64,000 nucleotides of DNA from an uncultured Chlorobiaceae bacterium (GTDB lineage: Bacteria; Bacteroidota; Chlorobiia; Chlorobiales; Chlorobiaceae), in the NCBI GenBank assembly GCA_903895195.1, contig CAITSZ010000005.1, forward strand, positions 124,001 to 188,000, in the 5' to 3' direction. The translations under genes and the position numbers were made by a program. Under the pieces are notes generated by a model. It was given only the letters and a program-made list of their open reading frames with translations. It made no database searches and was not told the DNA's origin. Below are positions 46,501 to 55,161 of the stretch, in pieces. Numbering within the stretch: the first letter of the stretch is position 1; every line of letters begins with the position of its first letter.

Positions 46501-47349
46501 ATGGCACTCACAACAAAAATGAACCGTTCATCAACCTTTAATCCTCACTGGTTTTCCTCAGACAATACCGCTGTTGATAAACAAATACAAGCCGAGCTTA
46601 AATCATCGTGTACAATCCCGCTCCATATTGGGGTCATTATGGATGGCAACGGACGATGGGCAAAGTCGAGGGGCAAAACAAGAATTCAAGGGCATGTTGC
46701 GGGAGTGGACTCAGTCAGGGATATTGTTGAAGCATGTGCAGAATTAGGCATTAAATACCTCACTCTCTTCACCTTTTCAACTGAAAACTGGAAAAGGCCG
46801 AAAACAGAGGTATCTGCACTGATGCAGCTTCTTGTCAAGGTTATCGGCAGAGAAACCCGTAAACTTCACGAGAACAATATCCGACTTAATGTCATTGGCG
46901 AAATAGACATACTGCCGGATAAAGTTCGCTCAACCATGCTGGAGACTATGGAGCTGACGAAGAACAACAATAAACTTGTTCTGAATATTGCTCTCAGTTA
47001 CAGCGGTCAATGGGATATTGTACAGGCTTGCAAGGCTGTTGCTCTTGATGTACAGTCAGGCCGGATAAATGCGGAATCTATTGACGAGCAGCTGATCTCA
47101 TTATACCTCTCTACCGCCACAATGCCTGATCCCGAGCTTCTGATCCGTACAAGCGGAGAGTTCAGAATCAGCAACTTTATGCTCTGGCAAAGCGCATATT
47201 CAGAAATTTACTTCACCGACACCTACTGGCCCGACTTTCGCCGCCCAAAACTCTATGATGCTATACTTGAATTTCAAAGAAGGGAACGACGGTTTGGACT
47301 GACAAGCGAACAAGTTCAGAATAAAAATCTACCAGCCAAAAAGCTATAA
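46501..47349 (+). CDS. uppS: Undecaprenyl diphosphate synthase
   Basis: A 282-residue cis-prenyltransferase making the C55 lipid carrier for cell wall and envelope sugars. HIGVIMDGNGRWAKSRG holds the catalytic Asp; GHVAGVDSVRDIVEACAELG and TLFTFSTENWKRP follow, and PELLIRTSGEFRISNFMLWQSAYSE is the C-terminal signature. About 35 residues precede the domain, so a start further downstream is possible, but no better ATG with a ribosome site is seen. bamA starts 22 bases after its stop, as in many bacteria with an uppS-bamA order. Confidence 0.95.
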   Translation: MALTTKMNRSSTFNPHWFSSDNTAVDKQIQAELKSSCTIPLHIGVIMDGNGRWAKSRGKTRIQGHVAGVDSVRDIVEACAELGIKYLTLFTFSTENWKRPKTEVSALMQLLVKVIGRETRKLHENNIRLNVIGEIDILPDKVRSTMLETMELTKNNNKLVLNIALSYSGQWDIVQACKAVALDVQSGRINAESIDEQLISLYLSTATMPDPELLIRTSGEFRISNFMLWQSAYSEIYFTDTYWPDFRRPKLYDAILEFQRRERRFGLTSEQVQNKNLPAKKL

Positions 47350-47371
47350 CCTGATTACTCCCTGATATTCC

Positions 47372-49879
47372 ATGAAAAAAACGCGAAAGCTGATAACCCT
47401 CGTTTTGCTTGCTCTTGCCCTGAACACCATTGCAAATACGGTTGAAGCCAAAACCAGACCGGCCAAAGCAAAAAAACAGAGTGCAGCTGCACAACAGACT
47501 GAAAGCGCCAAAGCCATCAGGGAGACCTTCCTCGTGACCGCAATCTCCTTCACCGGCCTTGAGACACTGAATGAAAAGGAAATAACCGCCAGTCTGCCAC
47601 TCAAAGTGAACGATCGTATTTCCATACCCGGACCGGAACTTGCCGGTGCTATGCAATACCTCTGGCAGCTCCAGCTCTTTAGCGATATCAGCGTGCAGCA
47701 AACTGATACCGGACAAAAAAACATTGCCCTGACATTCAGCGTCAAAGAGCTGCCGCTGCTTGACAAGGTAACCTTTGAAGGCAACAAACAACTCGATACT
47801 GATGAGGTTCGACGCAAAGCAGGCCTTGTAGCTGGAAAACGAATAAGCCAGCAGGAGCTGCTTACAGCCGTCAATAAAATTGAGAAACTTTATGCCTCAA
47901 AGGGTTATCTGACGGCCGGAGCTGAATTTCACCTTCAGGAGAGCAGCAAAAATCATGTCAATGCCCTTGTTTCAATCACGGAAGGGACAAAGGTCTCCAT
48001 TGAAAAGATAACATTTCACGGCAACTCGACCTTCGACCAGAACAAACTGAGAGGAGTGTTCAATGAAACCCATCAAAACTCCTGGTGGCGCAAAATCTTC
48101 GGGTCGCCAAAACTCGATACCGACAAATTCAACGACGACAAAAACCTCCTTGTCGAGTTCTACAGAAATAACGGCTACCGCGATGCCAGAGTACTGCGCG
48201 ACTCGATCAGTTATACCGACGACAAAAAAGGCCTTATCCTTGACATCTATGTTGAGGAAGGTCAGAAATATTCTATCGGCACAGTCACCTGGACAGGCAA
48301 TACCAAGGATTTCGCAACAACGGATATTCTCGGTACCACCTTCAAAATCAAAACAGGTGACGTCTATAATGCAAAACTGATCCAGGAACGGCTTAATTTC
48401 TCGCAGGATAACGCTGATGTCAGCTCACTCTATCTTGACCGTGGCTATCTCTCCTTCAAGGCAAAACTTGAGGAAAAGGTCATTAAACCAAACCTGGTCA
48501 ACCTGGATATCTCTCTACGTGAAGGTGAACCATTCCAGCTGAACACCATCAATATCAAAGGCAACACCAAAACAAAAGACCATGTCATCCGCAGGGAGCT
48601 CTATACCGTTCCCGGCGATATGTTCAGCCGGCAGAATGTTGTACGCAGTATCAGGGAGCTGAGCATGCTCAACTACTTCGACCCGGAACAGATTACCCCT
48701 GACATCCAGCCGAATCCTGAAAACAACACCGTTGACCTTACCTACAATGTCAGTGAAAAGCAGACTGATACCTTCAACACATCGGTCGGCTACAGCAGCA
48801 CAGGATTTACCGGCTCACTCGGTCTTACGTTCAGCAATTACTCACTGAAAGATATCTTCAATCGCGAAGCATACCAGCCGCTCCCGCATGGCGATGGTCA
48901 GAAACTGAGCTTTCAATGGCAATTCGGCAGTGACAACTACAAGACACTCAGCCTTTCATTCACTGAACCATGGGCATTCGGCACGCCGACCGCAGTCGGG
49001 TTCTCCGTCTTCAACACCCATACCGCATACATCTACAACAGTGATGGTGTTACTCCAACCATTATGGATCAGTACGGTGCAACCATGTCTGTCGGAAGAA
49101 GGCTGACCTGGCCGGATGACTACTTCTCGGTCAACTGGAAACTGAAATACCTGCACACGAACGGCGGACTGTTGAATTTATATGCATCGCAGGCAAATGC
49201 ACCCAATAAAGCTGATGAGTATTCTATCACACAAACAATTGGCCGCAACAGCATCGACAGCCCGATCTTTCCTCGCAGAGGCAGCAAAAACTTGATCTCA
49301 GGAGAACTTGCCGGTGGACCCCTGCCTGGGACGGTTGATTTCTACAAGATCACAGGAAGCTCAAGTTGGTTTGTTCCGATCACCCATCAGCTTGTGTGGA
49401 ACATTTCGACACAGCATGGCTATGTAGGCACCTTTACCAACAATGATTACATACCCTACACTGATTTCTTTTATATGGGGGGCAGTGGCATGTCAACGCT
49501 CCCGACTGTACCGCTGAGAGGCTATGGTGACCGGAGCCTCGGACAGAATCTCTACCCGTCCGATCCTTCATCGACACTCTATGGCGGCAAAATCTATTCC
49601 AAGTTCACCTCGGAACTGCGTTACCCGCTGACCATGTCACAGTCGGTGAGCATTTACGCGCTGGCATTCGTCGAAGCGGGCAATCTCTGGCGAAACACAA
49701 GCTCGGTAAACTATGGCGACCTGAAAAAATCAGCCGGCCTTGGTCTACGGCTATACCTCCCGATTATCGGTCAGATCGGGCTTGATTACGGCTACGGATT
49801 CAATGCCGTTGACAGTGTTGCAAACAAAAAACAGCAGGGCTTCAGCTTTACCTTCAGCTTCGGCGGGGCGAATGAATAA
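47372..49879 (+). CDS. bamA: Outer membrane protein assembly factor BamA
   Basis: An 835-residue Omp85 protein that folds beta-barrels into the outer membrane. A signal peptide (MKKTRKLITLVLLALALN) is followed by five POTRA domains over residues 45-430, including VTFEGNKQLDTDEVRRKAGL and IKGNTKTKDHVIRRELYTVPG. The C-terminal 16-strand barrel contains the lid motif PLRGYGDRSLG. It ends in the aromatic barrel signature FSFTFSFGG. Confidence 0.96.
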   Translation: MKKTRKLITLVLLALALNTIANTVEAKTRPAKAKKQSAAAQQTESAKAIRETFLVTAISFTGLETLNEKEITASLPLKVNDRISIPGPELAGAMQYLWQLQLFSDISVQQTDTGQKNIALTFSVKELPLLDKVTFEGNKQLDTDEVRRKAGLVAGKRISQQELLTAVNKIEKLYASKGYLTAGAEFHLQESSKNHVNALVSITEGTKVSIEKITFHGNSTFDQNKLRGVFNETHQNSWWRKIFGSPKLDTDKFNDDKNLLVEFYRNNGYRDARVLRDSISYTDDKKGLILDIYVEEGQKYSIGTVTWTGNTKDFATTDILGTTFKIKTGDVYNAKLIQERLNFSQDNADVSSLYLDRGYLSFKAKLEEKVIKPNLVNLDISLREGEPFQLNTINIKGNTKTKDHVIRRELYTVPGDMFSRQNVVRSIRELSMLNYFDPEQITPDIQPNPENNTVDLTYNVSEKQTDTFNTSVGYSSTGFTGSLGLTFSNYSLKDIFNREAYQPLPHGDGQKLSFQWQFGSDNYKTLSLSFTEPWAFGTPTAVGFSVFNTHTAYIYNSDGVTPTIMDQYGATMSVGRRLTWPDDYFSVNWKLKYLHTNGGLLNLYASQANAPNKADEYSITQTIGRNSIDSPIFPRRGSKNLISGELAGGPLPGTVDFYKITGSSSWFVPITHQLVWNISTQHGYVGTFTNNDYIPYTDFFYMGGSGMSTLPTVPLRGYGDRSLGQNLYPSDPSSTLYGGKIYSKFTSELRYPLTMSQSVSIYALAFVEAGNLWRNTSSVNYGDLKKSAGLGLRLYLPIIGQIGLDYGYGFNAVDSVANKKQQGFSFTFSFGGANE

Positions 49880-49903
49880 TCCGTAAGCTTTTTTATCCTG
49901 AAT

Positions 49904-49950
49904 GGTTAGAAAGAAAAAAGGAGGCTATGCCTCCTTTTTTCTTTCTAACC
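49904..49950. terminator. Bidirectional terminator with a perfect 22-base-pair stem
   Basis: Arms 49904-49925 and 49929-49950 are exact reverse complements with a TAT loop. The core is GGAGGC/GCCTCC flanked by A6/T6. It serves bamA on the plus strand and the BFN gene on the minus strand. Confidence 0.9.
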
Positions 49951-49962
49951 CATCTTTTTTTT

Positions 49963-50556
49963 TCATGAACTGCTTTTCAATCGTGTAATTTCATCACGCA
50001 ACCGGGCAGCCTCTTCATAATTTTCATTGCTTATGGCATCGTTGAGTGCCGACTGCAACTCCTCAAACCTGACATTGGGACTGACAAGAGCTGGTGGGGA
50101 AACCTCTTCGGCCTGCAGCACCTCATCCTCCTCTCCATCCTCTTTCTGCTCCTCCTTTATTCCGGCCTCGTTCATTATATCTTCAGTAACAAACAAGGGC
50201 GCATTAAATCTCACTGCAATGGCGATGGCATCACTTGGACGTGCATCGATTTCATGCACTTCACCATTTACCTCACAGACGACCTTCGCATAAAAAGTCT
50301 CATTATGCAGTTCATCGATAATAATTTCATTGACATGCAGATGAAAAACATCGGCAATATTCTTAAATAGATCGTGGGTAAAAGGTCTCGGCGGCTTAAT
50401 ATTTTCAAGCTTCAAGGCGATCGCCTGAGCTTCAAAACCACCAATGATAATAGGAAGCTTTCGCTTTCCCTCCAATTCATAAAGAATAAGAGCATAAGCA
50501 CCGTTAGTATGAGGACTTGTTGAAAGTCCAAGAATATCCACCTGAAGTTTACGCAT
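49963..50556 (-). CDS. Bifunctional nuclease family protein (DUF151) with UVR motif
   Basis: A 197-residue protein. Residues 1 to about 130 are a BFN/DUF151 domain (VDILGLSTSPHTNGAYALILYE, LPIIIGGFEAQAIALKLE, DARPSDAIAIAVRFNAPLFV). An acidic linker (EEQKEDGEEDE) follows, then a C-terminal UVR motif (ALNDAISNENYEEAARLRDE). BFN proteins have reported nuclease activity in some species. The ATG at 50556 is preferred to a TTG two codons upstream. Confidence 0.88.
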   Translation of the reverse strand: MRKLQVDILGLSTSPHTNGAYALILYELEGKRKLPIIIGGFEAQAIALKLENIKPPRPFTHDLFKNIADVFHLHVNEIIIDELHNETFYAKVVCEVNGEVHEIDARPSDAIAIAVRFNAPLFVTEDIMNEAGIKEEQKEDGEEDEVLQAEEVSPPALVSPNVRFEELQSALNDAISNENYEEAARLRDEITRLKSSS

Positions 50557-50633
50557 TGTCAATAAAAAAATATTTTCGTTCTATCTGAGGCATCCCTATC
50601 AATCCGTATATCTTAACCATAAAGTAGCGTTAA

Positions 50634-51626
50634 TCATTGCTTCTTCAAAAATTCCTTAAGCAAATCAATCAGCTTCGGCAGCACAATATGCACATCGCCC
50701 ACAAGGCCGTAATCAGCAACATTAAAAATAGGAGCATCCCGGTCACTGTTGATCGCAACAACGACACCCGCTGACCCTATACCTGCAAGGTGCTGAACAG
50801 CGCCCGATATACCACATGCAAAATAGAGTACGGGAGCCACTGTTTTTCCTGTCTGCCCGATCTGTTCAGCATGAGGTCGCCACCCGGCATCAACTGCCGT
50901 CCGGCTTGCTCCTACAGCACCTCCAAGAAGCAACGCCGTCTGCTCAAGAAGCGCAAAACTCTCCACGCCTCCCATTCCTCTTCCACCGGCAACCACAATA
51001 CGGGCTTCGGCCACATCTGGAGGGCCCTCACCCATTATAATACGCCGAACAACAGGAAATAAGTCCTTAAGGGTAGATTGCAGAGGCTCAATATCTATGA
51101 AATTAATGCGACCTCCATCGGGAAATTCTACCACTCGGACACTGGACGAAAGAATATAAATCCGCAGCTTTCGTGTCGGCACAAACGAAGCCAGAAAGGA
51201 AGCTGAATATACCCTTCTGGACACCCCAGCTGCATCACCTTCTCCTAAAGCATTTCCATTGAGTAATGACGCCTGCATACGCACAGAAAGTCTTGGAGCC
51301 ATATCCCTCGTCATGGCAGTATCAGCAAAAAACAGGGCGGTACAGGCTTCCCGTTCAAACAAATCAGCAATGACTCTGCTATACCTCTCCTGATTGTATA
51401 CCCTGAGCCCATCTTCTTTTGCATGATAAATAACCCCGTCACCACCCAATGCACCGTCAAGCTGCCCGATTTCAACCGGCCCGGCAAGAATTCCTGAAAC
51501 AACCGAATTTCCATCTAAAGCCGCAAGCCCCTGAACCCTGTTCCAGACAGAAATAGAGGATGGTTTGACAATACCTTCTCTTTGCTCCAGAAATACCAGA
51601 AATTTATTCATCACAGCAGTTACCAT
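50634..51626 (-). CDS. etfA: Electron transfer flavoprotein alpha subunit
   Basis: A 330-residue ETF alpha subunit. The C-terminal FAD domain is complete: VAGGRGMGGVESFALLEQTA, GGAVGASRTAVDAGW, EQIGQTGKTVAPVLYFACGI and GAVQHLAGI. The ATG at 51626 is taken because AGAGGTG lies eight bases upstream. It follows etfB by 15 bases. No acyl-CoA dehydrogenase or ETF-quinone oxidoreductase is nearby, so the electron donor is unknown. Confidence 0.92.
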   Translation of the reverse strand: MVTAVMNKFLVFLEQREGIVKPSSISVWNRVQGLAALDGNSVVSGILAGPVEIGQLDGALGGDGVIYHAKEDGLRVYNQERYSRVIADLFEREACTALFFADTAMTRDMAPRLSVRMQASLLNGNALGEGDAAGVSRRVYSASFLASFVPTRKLRIYILSSSVRVVEFPDGGRINFIDIEPLQSTLKDLFPVVRRIIMGEGPPDVAEARIVVAGGRGMGGVESFALLEQTALLLGGAVGASRTAVDAGWRPHAEQIGQTGKTVAPVLYFACGISGAVQHLAGIGSAGVVVAINSDRDAPIFNVADYGLVGDVHIVLPKLIDLLKEFLKKQ

Positions 51627-51641
51627 TCGTTTGCACCTCTA

Positions 51642-52403
51642 TTACAACAGATTGCACTCATGGCTGAGGACCCGGAGCAGCTCATGCTCATCCGGCACGA
51701 AACAACATATTTTTTTTCTTTCAAGAGGCTCAATACCGCTCATAACAACAAAAGGCTCTTCATGCAAGCTTACCTCCAAAAGACCGACAATTTTTTTTCT
51801 AGCCTCCATTACCGCTCGAATACTGGTATTGCGAGGCTCATTCAAACCTTTTTCGGCACTGAGCACAGCAGGAAAAGTAACCTCTATAGCCTCTATACCC
51901 CCTTCAATTTCGCGTTCGACCCGCAATAAGTCTCCTGTTATCTGCAAAGAAGTAATCCCGCTGACCGAAGCCATCCCAAGCAGTTCCCCAAGCATCGAAG
52001 GAACCTGGGCACTTTGAAAGTCCGTAGACTGCTTTCCGCAAAATACAAGGTCAGGCAGACGATCTGCATAAAACGCGGCTATCGCCCTACTCAAACCGAG
52101 TGCCGTCAGAAACGGTTCAGTCGGGCTCAAGTCCCCCCCCCCGGAACAACTCACCCGAAAAGCCCTGTCTGCGCCTATTGCAAGGGCTTTTCGAAGCACC
52201 TCTCTGGCAGAGTCAGGAGCAAAGCTGAAAACAGTGACGACACTACCTTCAACACGCTCTTTAAGCCGCACAGCCTCCTCAAGAGCATACTCATCATAGT
52301 GATTCATAACCACATTCACTCTTGAATAATCTACTGCCCCATCCAGATACCCGACCACTGAAGCAGTATCAGGCACAAGACAGACGCAAACGGCAATATT
52401 CAT
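51642..52403 (-). CDS. etfB: Electron transfer flavoprotein beta subunit
   Basis: A 253-residue ETF beta subunit binding AMP structurally. AVCVCLVPDTAS opens the chain; MNHYDEYALEEAVRLKE, SFAPDSAREVLRKALAIGADRAF and FCGKQSTDFQSAQVPSMLGELLGM are family motifs. It is the first gene of etfBA; the 3' end of the group II intron remnant lies 111 bases upstream of it, in its promoter region. Confidence 0.92.
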   Translation of the reverse strand: MNIAVCVCLVPDTASVVGYLDGAVDYSRVNVVMNHYDEYALEEAVRLKERVEGSVVTVFSFAPDSAREVLRKALAIGADRAFRVSCSGGGDLSPTEPFLTALGLSRAIAAFYADRLPDLVFCGKQSTDFQSAQVPSMLGELLGMASVSGITSLQITGDLLRVEREIEGGIEAIEVTFPAVLSAEKGLNEPRNTSIRAVMEARKKIVGLLEVSLHEEPFVVMSGIEPLERKKICCFVPDEHELLRVLSHECNLL

Positions 52404-52513
52404 CTAATTTCTTCCTGATTATCAGCTATGGAAATGACGGAAAAAAAGGGATTATCGGGCTCTATCATGCACAAAATAATACATCTGAAACACCAAGAGC
52501 AAATAAATTGCGG

Positions 52514-53005
52514 ATCGGGATAGGGGCGGCCAGAAATCCTGACCGTTCCCCTCCCACACCACCACGGCAAGCGAGTCCGCACCGGGCGGTTCGAGTAGTT
52601 GATGTCATGAGAGGCGAGGTACTCCGATGCTGTCAAAGTGGGAGATAGGCATGAGCCTGTTCATTTCTAACCGGCTGTTATGCCACCAGCGACGAGCATT
52701 AGCCGCCACTTTGGCTGCCTGAACCTCACTTGCACCCATCTTTCGTAGCTCTCGATACATCGTTGTCCCCCGCCGCCAGTGTTTGAGTTGCAATGCGCGC
52801 AAACGGTGACGCAACCATTCATCCAGTTCCTGCTCGCCCTGTTCGACATCGCCTCATATCCGGTTTTTGTTCATCGGCTCACGGTTTCGCTCCACGCTTC
52901 CTTCCCACATTCAGTCACCCTTATGCAGTTGCGCTTCGCTTCGTTCGCTGTGGTCAACTTACGGGAGGACTTCCACCTCCAAGATTGCGCCCATGCTGGG
53001 CGCAC
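52514..53005 (-). mobile_element. Internally deleted group IIC intron
   Basis: On the minus strand the element begins GTGCGCCCAGCATGGGCGC at 53005, continues with a domain I segment (GGAGGTGGAAGTCCTCC, GAGCCGATGAACAAAAACCGG, ATATGAGG), then jumps into the last 82 codons of the reverse transcriptase. Domain V follows (AACCGCCCGGTGCGG, GGTGGTGTGGGAGG), with a domain VI-like stem ending CCTATCCCGAT at 52514. Both ends resemble the group IIC introns of Oceanobacillus and Bacillus. About 490 bases remain of a normal 1.8-2 kb. It sits directly after a terminator, the known target of this class. Confidence 0.82.
52605..52853 (-). pseudogene. C-terminal fragment of group II intron reverse transcriptase/maturase
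   Basis: The open frame reads LDEWLRHRLRALQLKHWRRG, then YRELRKMGAS, ANARRWWHNS and FDSIGVPRLS, the standard ending of intron maturases. The frame opens after a TGA at 52854-52856 and all catalytic RT domains are missing. It lies inside the intron remnant. Confidence 0.85.
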
Positions 53006-53006
53006 C

Positions 53007-53036
53007 AAAACAAAAAGCCGCTTAAAAGCGGCTTTC
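53007..53036 (-). terminator. Terminator of the tRNA-Lys/tRNA-Leu operon
   Basis: AAAGCCGC and GCGGCTTT pair over a six-base loop, followed on the minus strand by TTGTTTTG. The intron 5' end follows immediately. Confidence 0.8.
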
Positions 53037-53049
53037 AATAAAATACAAG

Positions 53050-53131
53050 TGCCCGAGAGGAGATTCGAACTCCTACACCTTTCGGCGCTACCCCCTCAAG
53101 ATAGTGTGTCTACCAATTTCACCACTCGGGC
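53050..53131 (-). tRNA. tRNA-Leu (anticodon GAG)
   Basis: Acceptor GCCCGAG pairs with CTCGGGC. The anticodon stem CTATC/GGTAG encloses the loop TTGAGGG, giving anticodon GAG. A long variable arm and the T arm (AGGAG-TTCGAAT-CTCCT) are present. The discriminator is A and CCA is not encoded. Confidence 0.93.
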
Positions 53132-53164
53132 TTGTGTCAATACACTGAACCAAACATAATTCAG

Positions 53165-53237
53165 TGAGAATAGAAGGACTCGAACCTTCGACCCTCTGCT
53201 TAAAAGGCAGATGCTCTACCGACTGAGCTATATTCTC
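53165..53237 (-). tRNA. tRNA-Lys (anticodon TTT)
   Basis: Acceptor GAGAATA pairs with TATTCTC; D arm GCTC/GAGC; anticodon stem TCTGC/GCAGA around CTTTTAA, anticodon TTT; T arm GAAGG-TTCGAGT-CCTTC. The discriminator is A; CCA is not encoded. It precedes tRNA-Leu by 33 bases in the same direction. Confidence 0.95.
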
Positions 53238-53272
53238 AACCTATAATACAGGTACAGAGAGAGTACCGGAAC

Positions 53273-53380
53273 TTACTTATTCTGGTATCTCTGGCGCTTC
53301 TTGTGCCTATTCTTACGGCGCATTTTCTTTCGCTTGTGTACCGCCATTTTATGACGTTTTCTCTTTTTTCCGCAGGGCAT
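53273..53380 (-). CDS. Small basic AURKAIP1/COX24-domain protein
   Basis: A 35-residue, strongly basic protein starting MPCGKKRKRHKM and continuing AVHKRKKMRRKNRHKKR. This is the pattern of the tiny AURKAIP1/COX24-domain proteins of Bacteroidetes and Chlorobi, thought to be ribosome-associated. An AGGAAAG lies about eleven bases before the ATG. It sits between rho and the tRNA pair on the same strand, a plausible place for a translation-related gene. Confidence 0.8.
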   Translation of the reverse strand: MPCGKKRKRHKMAVHKRKKMRRKNRHKKRQRYQNK

Positions 53381-53562
53381 ATAGTAAGTGTCTTTCCTCT
53401 TGTTTTAAAGGCAGATAATATAGAAAGTTTTTTCAAAACAACAAACCTTAATTCACCACAAAACTCAAATTCACCTTCTTTAAGGGGCGGCATGTTCATC
53501 GTTCGGAAATCCCTTCCGCTACTACCGGTTTATATCTCGATATACAGCGTAAAAAGGGAGCA

Positions 53563-54852
53563 TCAGGCATTCATATTTTTGAAAAAGTCCTTATTGTCTT
53601 TGGTATCAGCCATTTTCTCACGCATGAACTCCATGCATTCGATCGGGTTCTTATCGGCAAGGTATTTTCTGAGAAGCCATGTTCTGGAGAGTTCTTCCTG
53701 AGAAAAAAGAAGCTCCTCCTTACGGGTACCAGAACGGAGAATATCGATAGAGGGGAATATCCTGCGCTCAGAAAGGCGGCGATCGAGCAGAAGCTCCATA
53801 TTGCCTGTTCCTTTAAACTCCTCAAAAATAACATCATCCATACGCGAACCGGTATCAACAAGCGCCGTGGCAATAATTGTAAGACTGCCACCCTCTTCAA
53901 TATTACGGGCAGCGCCGAAAAAACGTTTTGGCTTGGTCAGTGCATTGGCATCAATACCACCTGACAAAATTTTTCCGGAATGAGGAATGATCGTATTATG
54001 TGCCCTTGCCAACCTAGTGATGGAGTCAAGCAACACCACCACATCCCTGCCAACTTCCACCAGACGCTTTGCCTTTTCAAGCACCATATCCGCTACAAGA
54101 ACATGACGTTCAGGATCCTCATCAAACGTTGAGCTCACAACCTCTGCCGGCACACTGCGAGCCATATCAGTCACCTCTTCAGGACGCTCATCGATAAGCA
54201 GAACAATCAGGTAGACCTCTGGATGGTTTTTTATGATCGCATTGGCAATCATCTGCAACAGCATCGTTTTACCGGTTTTCGGCTGCGCGACAATTAAACC
54301 CCTCTGCCCCTTACCGATAGGAGTAAATATATCCATAATACGTCCGCACGCTTCAGACTGCTTTGTTTCAAGCTTGAGACGTTCACGAGGAAAGAGCGGA
54401 GTAAGATTTTCAAAATAAGGTCGTTCTCTGGTAATTTCCGGATCGTTACCATCGATAGTATTGATCTTGAGCAGAGCAAAAAAACGTTCACCCTCCTTTG
54501 GAGCCCTTACCTGACCTGATACCGTATCACCGGTACGCATGTTAAAGCGCTTGATCTGCGAAGGAGAAACATAAATATCGTCTGGAGAAGAGAGGTAATT
54601 ATAATTGGCGGATCGTAAAAAACCGTAACCTTCCGGGATTACCTGCAGAACACCGGTGTTCACCATCACATTGCCACTTTCAGAATCCGAGTTTTTCTGC
54701 GCATTAGCCTCAATGATTTTAAAAATCAGCTCTTCCTTCCGTAAACCAGCAGCCATCACACCAATCTCTTTGGCTAAAGCATGCAACTCAGAAACCTTCT
54801 TTTTCTGGAGCATATTGATGTCCAGACCTTTAAAACCCGAATTGTTCGACAT
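53563..54852 (-). CDS. rho: Transcription termination factor Rho
   Basis: A 429-residue hexameric RNA helicase. The N-terminal Rho-N segment ([12 protein letters not shown]) and the cold-shock-like RNA-binding domain ([23 protein letters not shown]) precede the ATPase with [31 protein letters not shown] and [15 protein letters not shown]. The ATG at 54852 (MSNNSGFKG) is preferred over a TTG at 54867. A 7-base inverted repeat (ATCGGCC at 54916, GGCCGAT at 54941) lies in its leader; whether it regulates is unknown. The rest of the 309-base gap to folC holds nothing I recognise. Confidence 0.96.
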   Translation of the reverse strand: MSNNSGFKGLDINMLQKKKVSELHALAKEIGVMAAGLRKEELIFKIIEANAQKNSDSESGNVMVNTGVLQVIPEGYGFLRSANYNYLSSPDDIYVSPSQIKRFNMRTGDTVSGQVRAPKEGERFFALLKINTIDGNDPEITRERPYFENLTPLFPRERLKLETKQSEACGRIMDIFTPIGKGQRGLIVAQPKTGKTMLLQMIANAIIKNHPEVYLIVLLIDERPEEVTDMARSVPAEVVSSTFDEDPERHVLVADMVLEKAKRLVEVGRDVVVLLDSITRLARAHNTIIPHSGKILSGGIDANALTKPKRFFGAARNIEEGGSLTIIATALVDTGSRMDDVIFEEFKGTGNMELLLDRRLSERRIFPSIDILRSGTRKEELLFSQEELSRTWLLRKYLADKNPIECMEFMREKMADTKDNKDFFKNMNA

Positions 54853-55161
54853 TGTAGTTGTATTCAACGCTTGTTATTTGTAAAAAAATTTGATAAAACC
54901 CGAATAGGCAGCGACATCGGCCCGGCAAATCAACCGTAAAGGCCGATAAGGTGGATCATGAATAAGAAGTAGCTTTAGCGCTTTGCCATGTAACATGAAA
55001 GCCGGGAAGAAGATGACAGGGGAAATCTATATTTGAAATAAAGGGATAATCACTACAAGAATTTACGGCAAGAGGTTGCCCTTACATGCAAGAAGAATTT
55101 CGGTGGTTTGACTTAAATATAAAATTTTTTCAATAAAAAACCGTTATTAAACCCTAATGCA

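Noticed and set aside
52779-53159. Plus-strand frame containing RFASFAVVNLRED
   Set aside because: This familiar spurious protein is the reverse complement of group II intron domain I plus tRNA-Leu sequence, not a gene.
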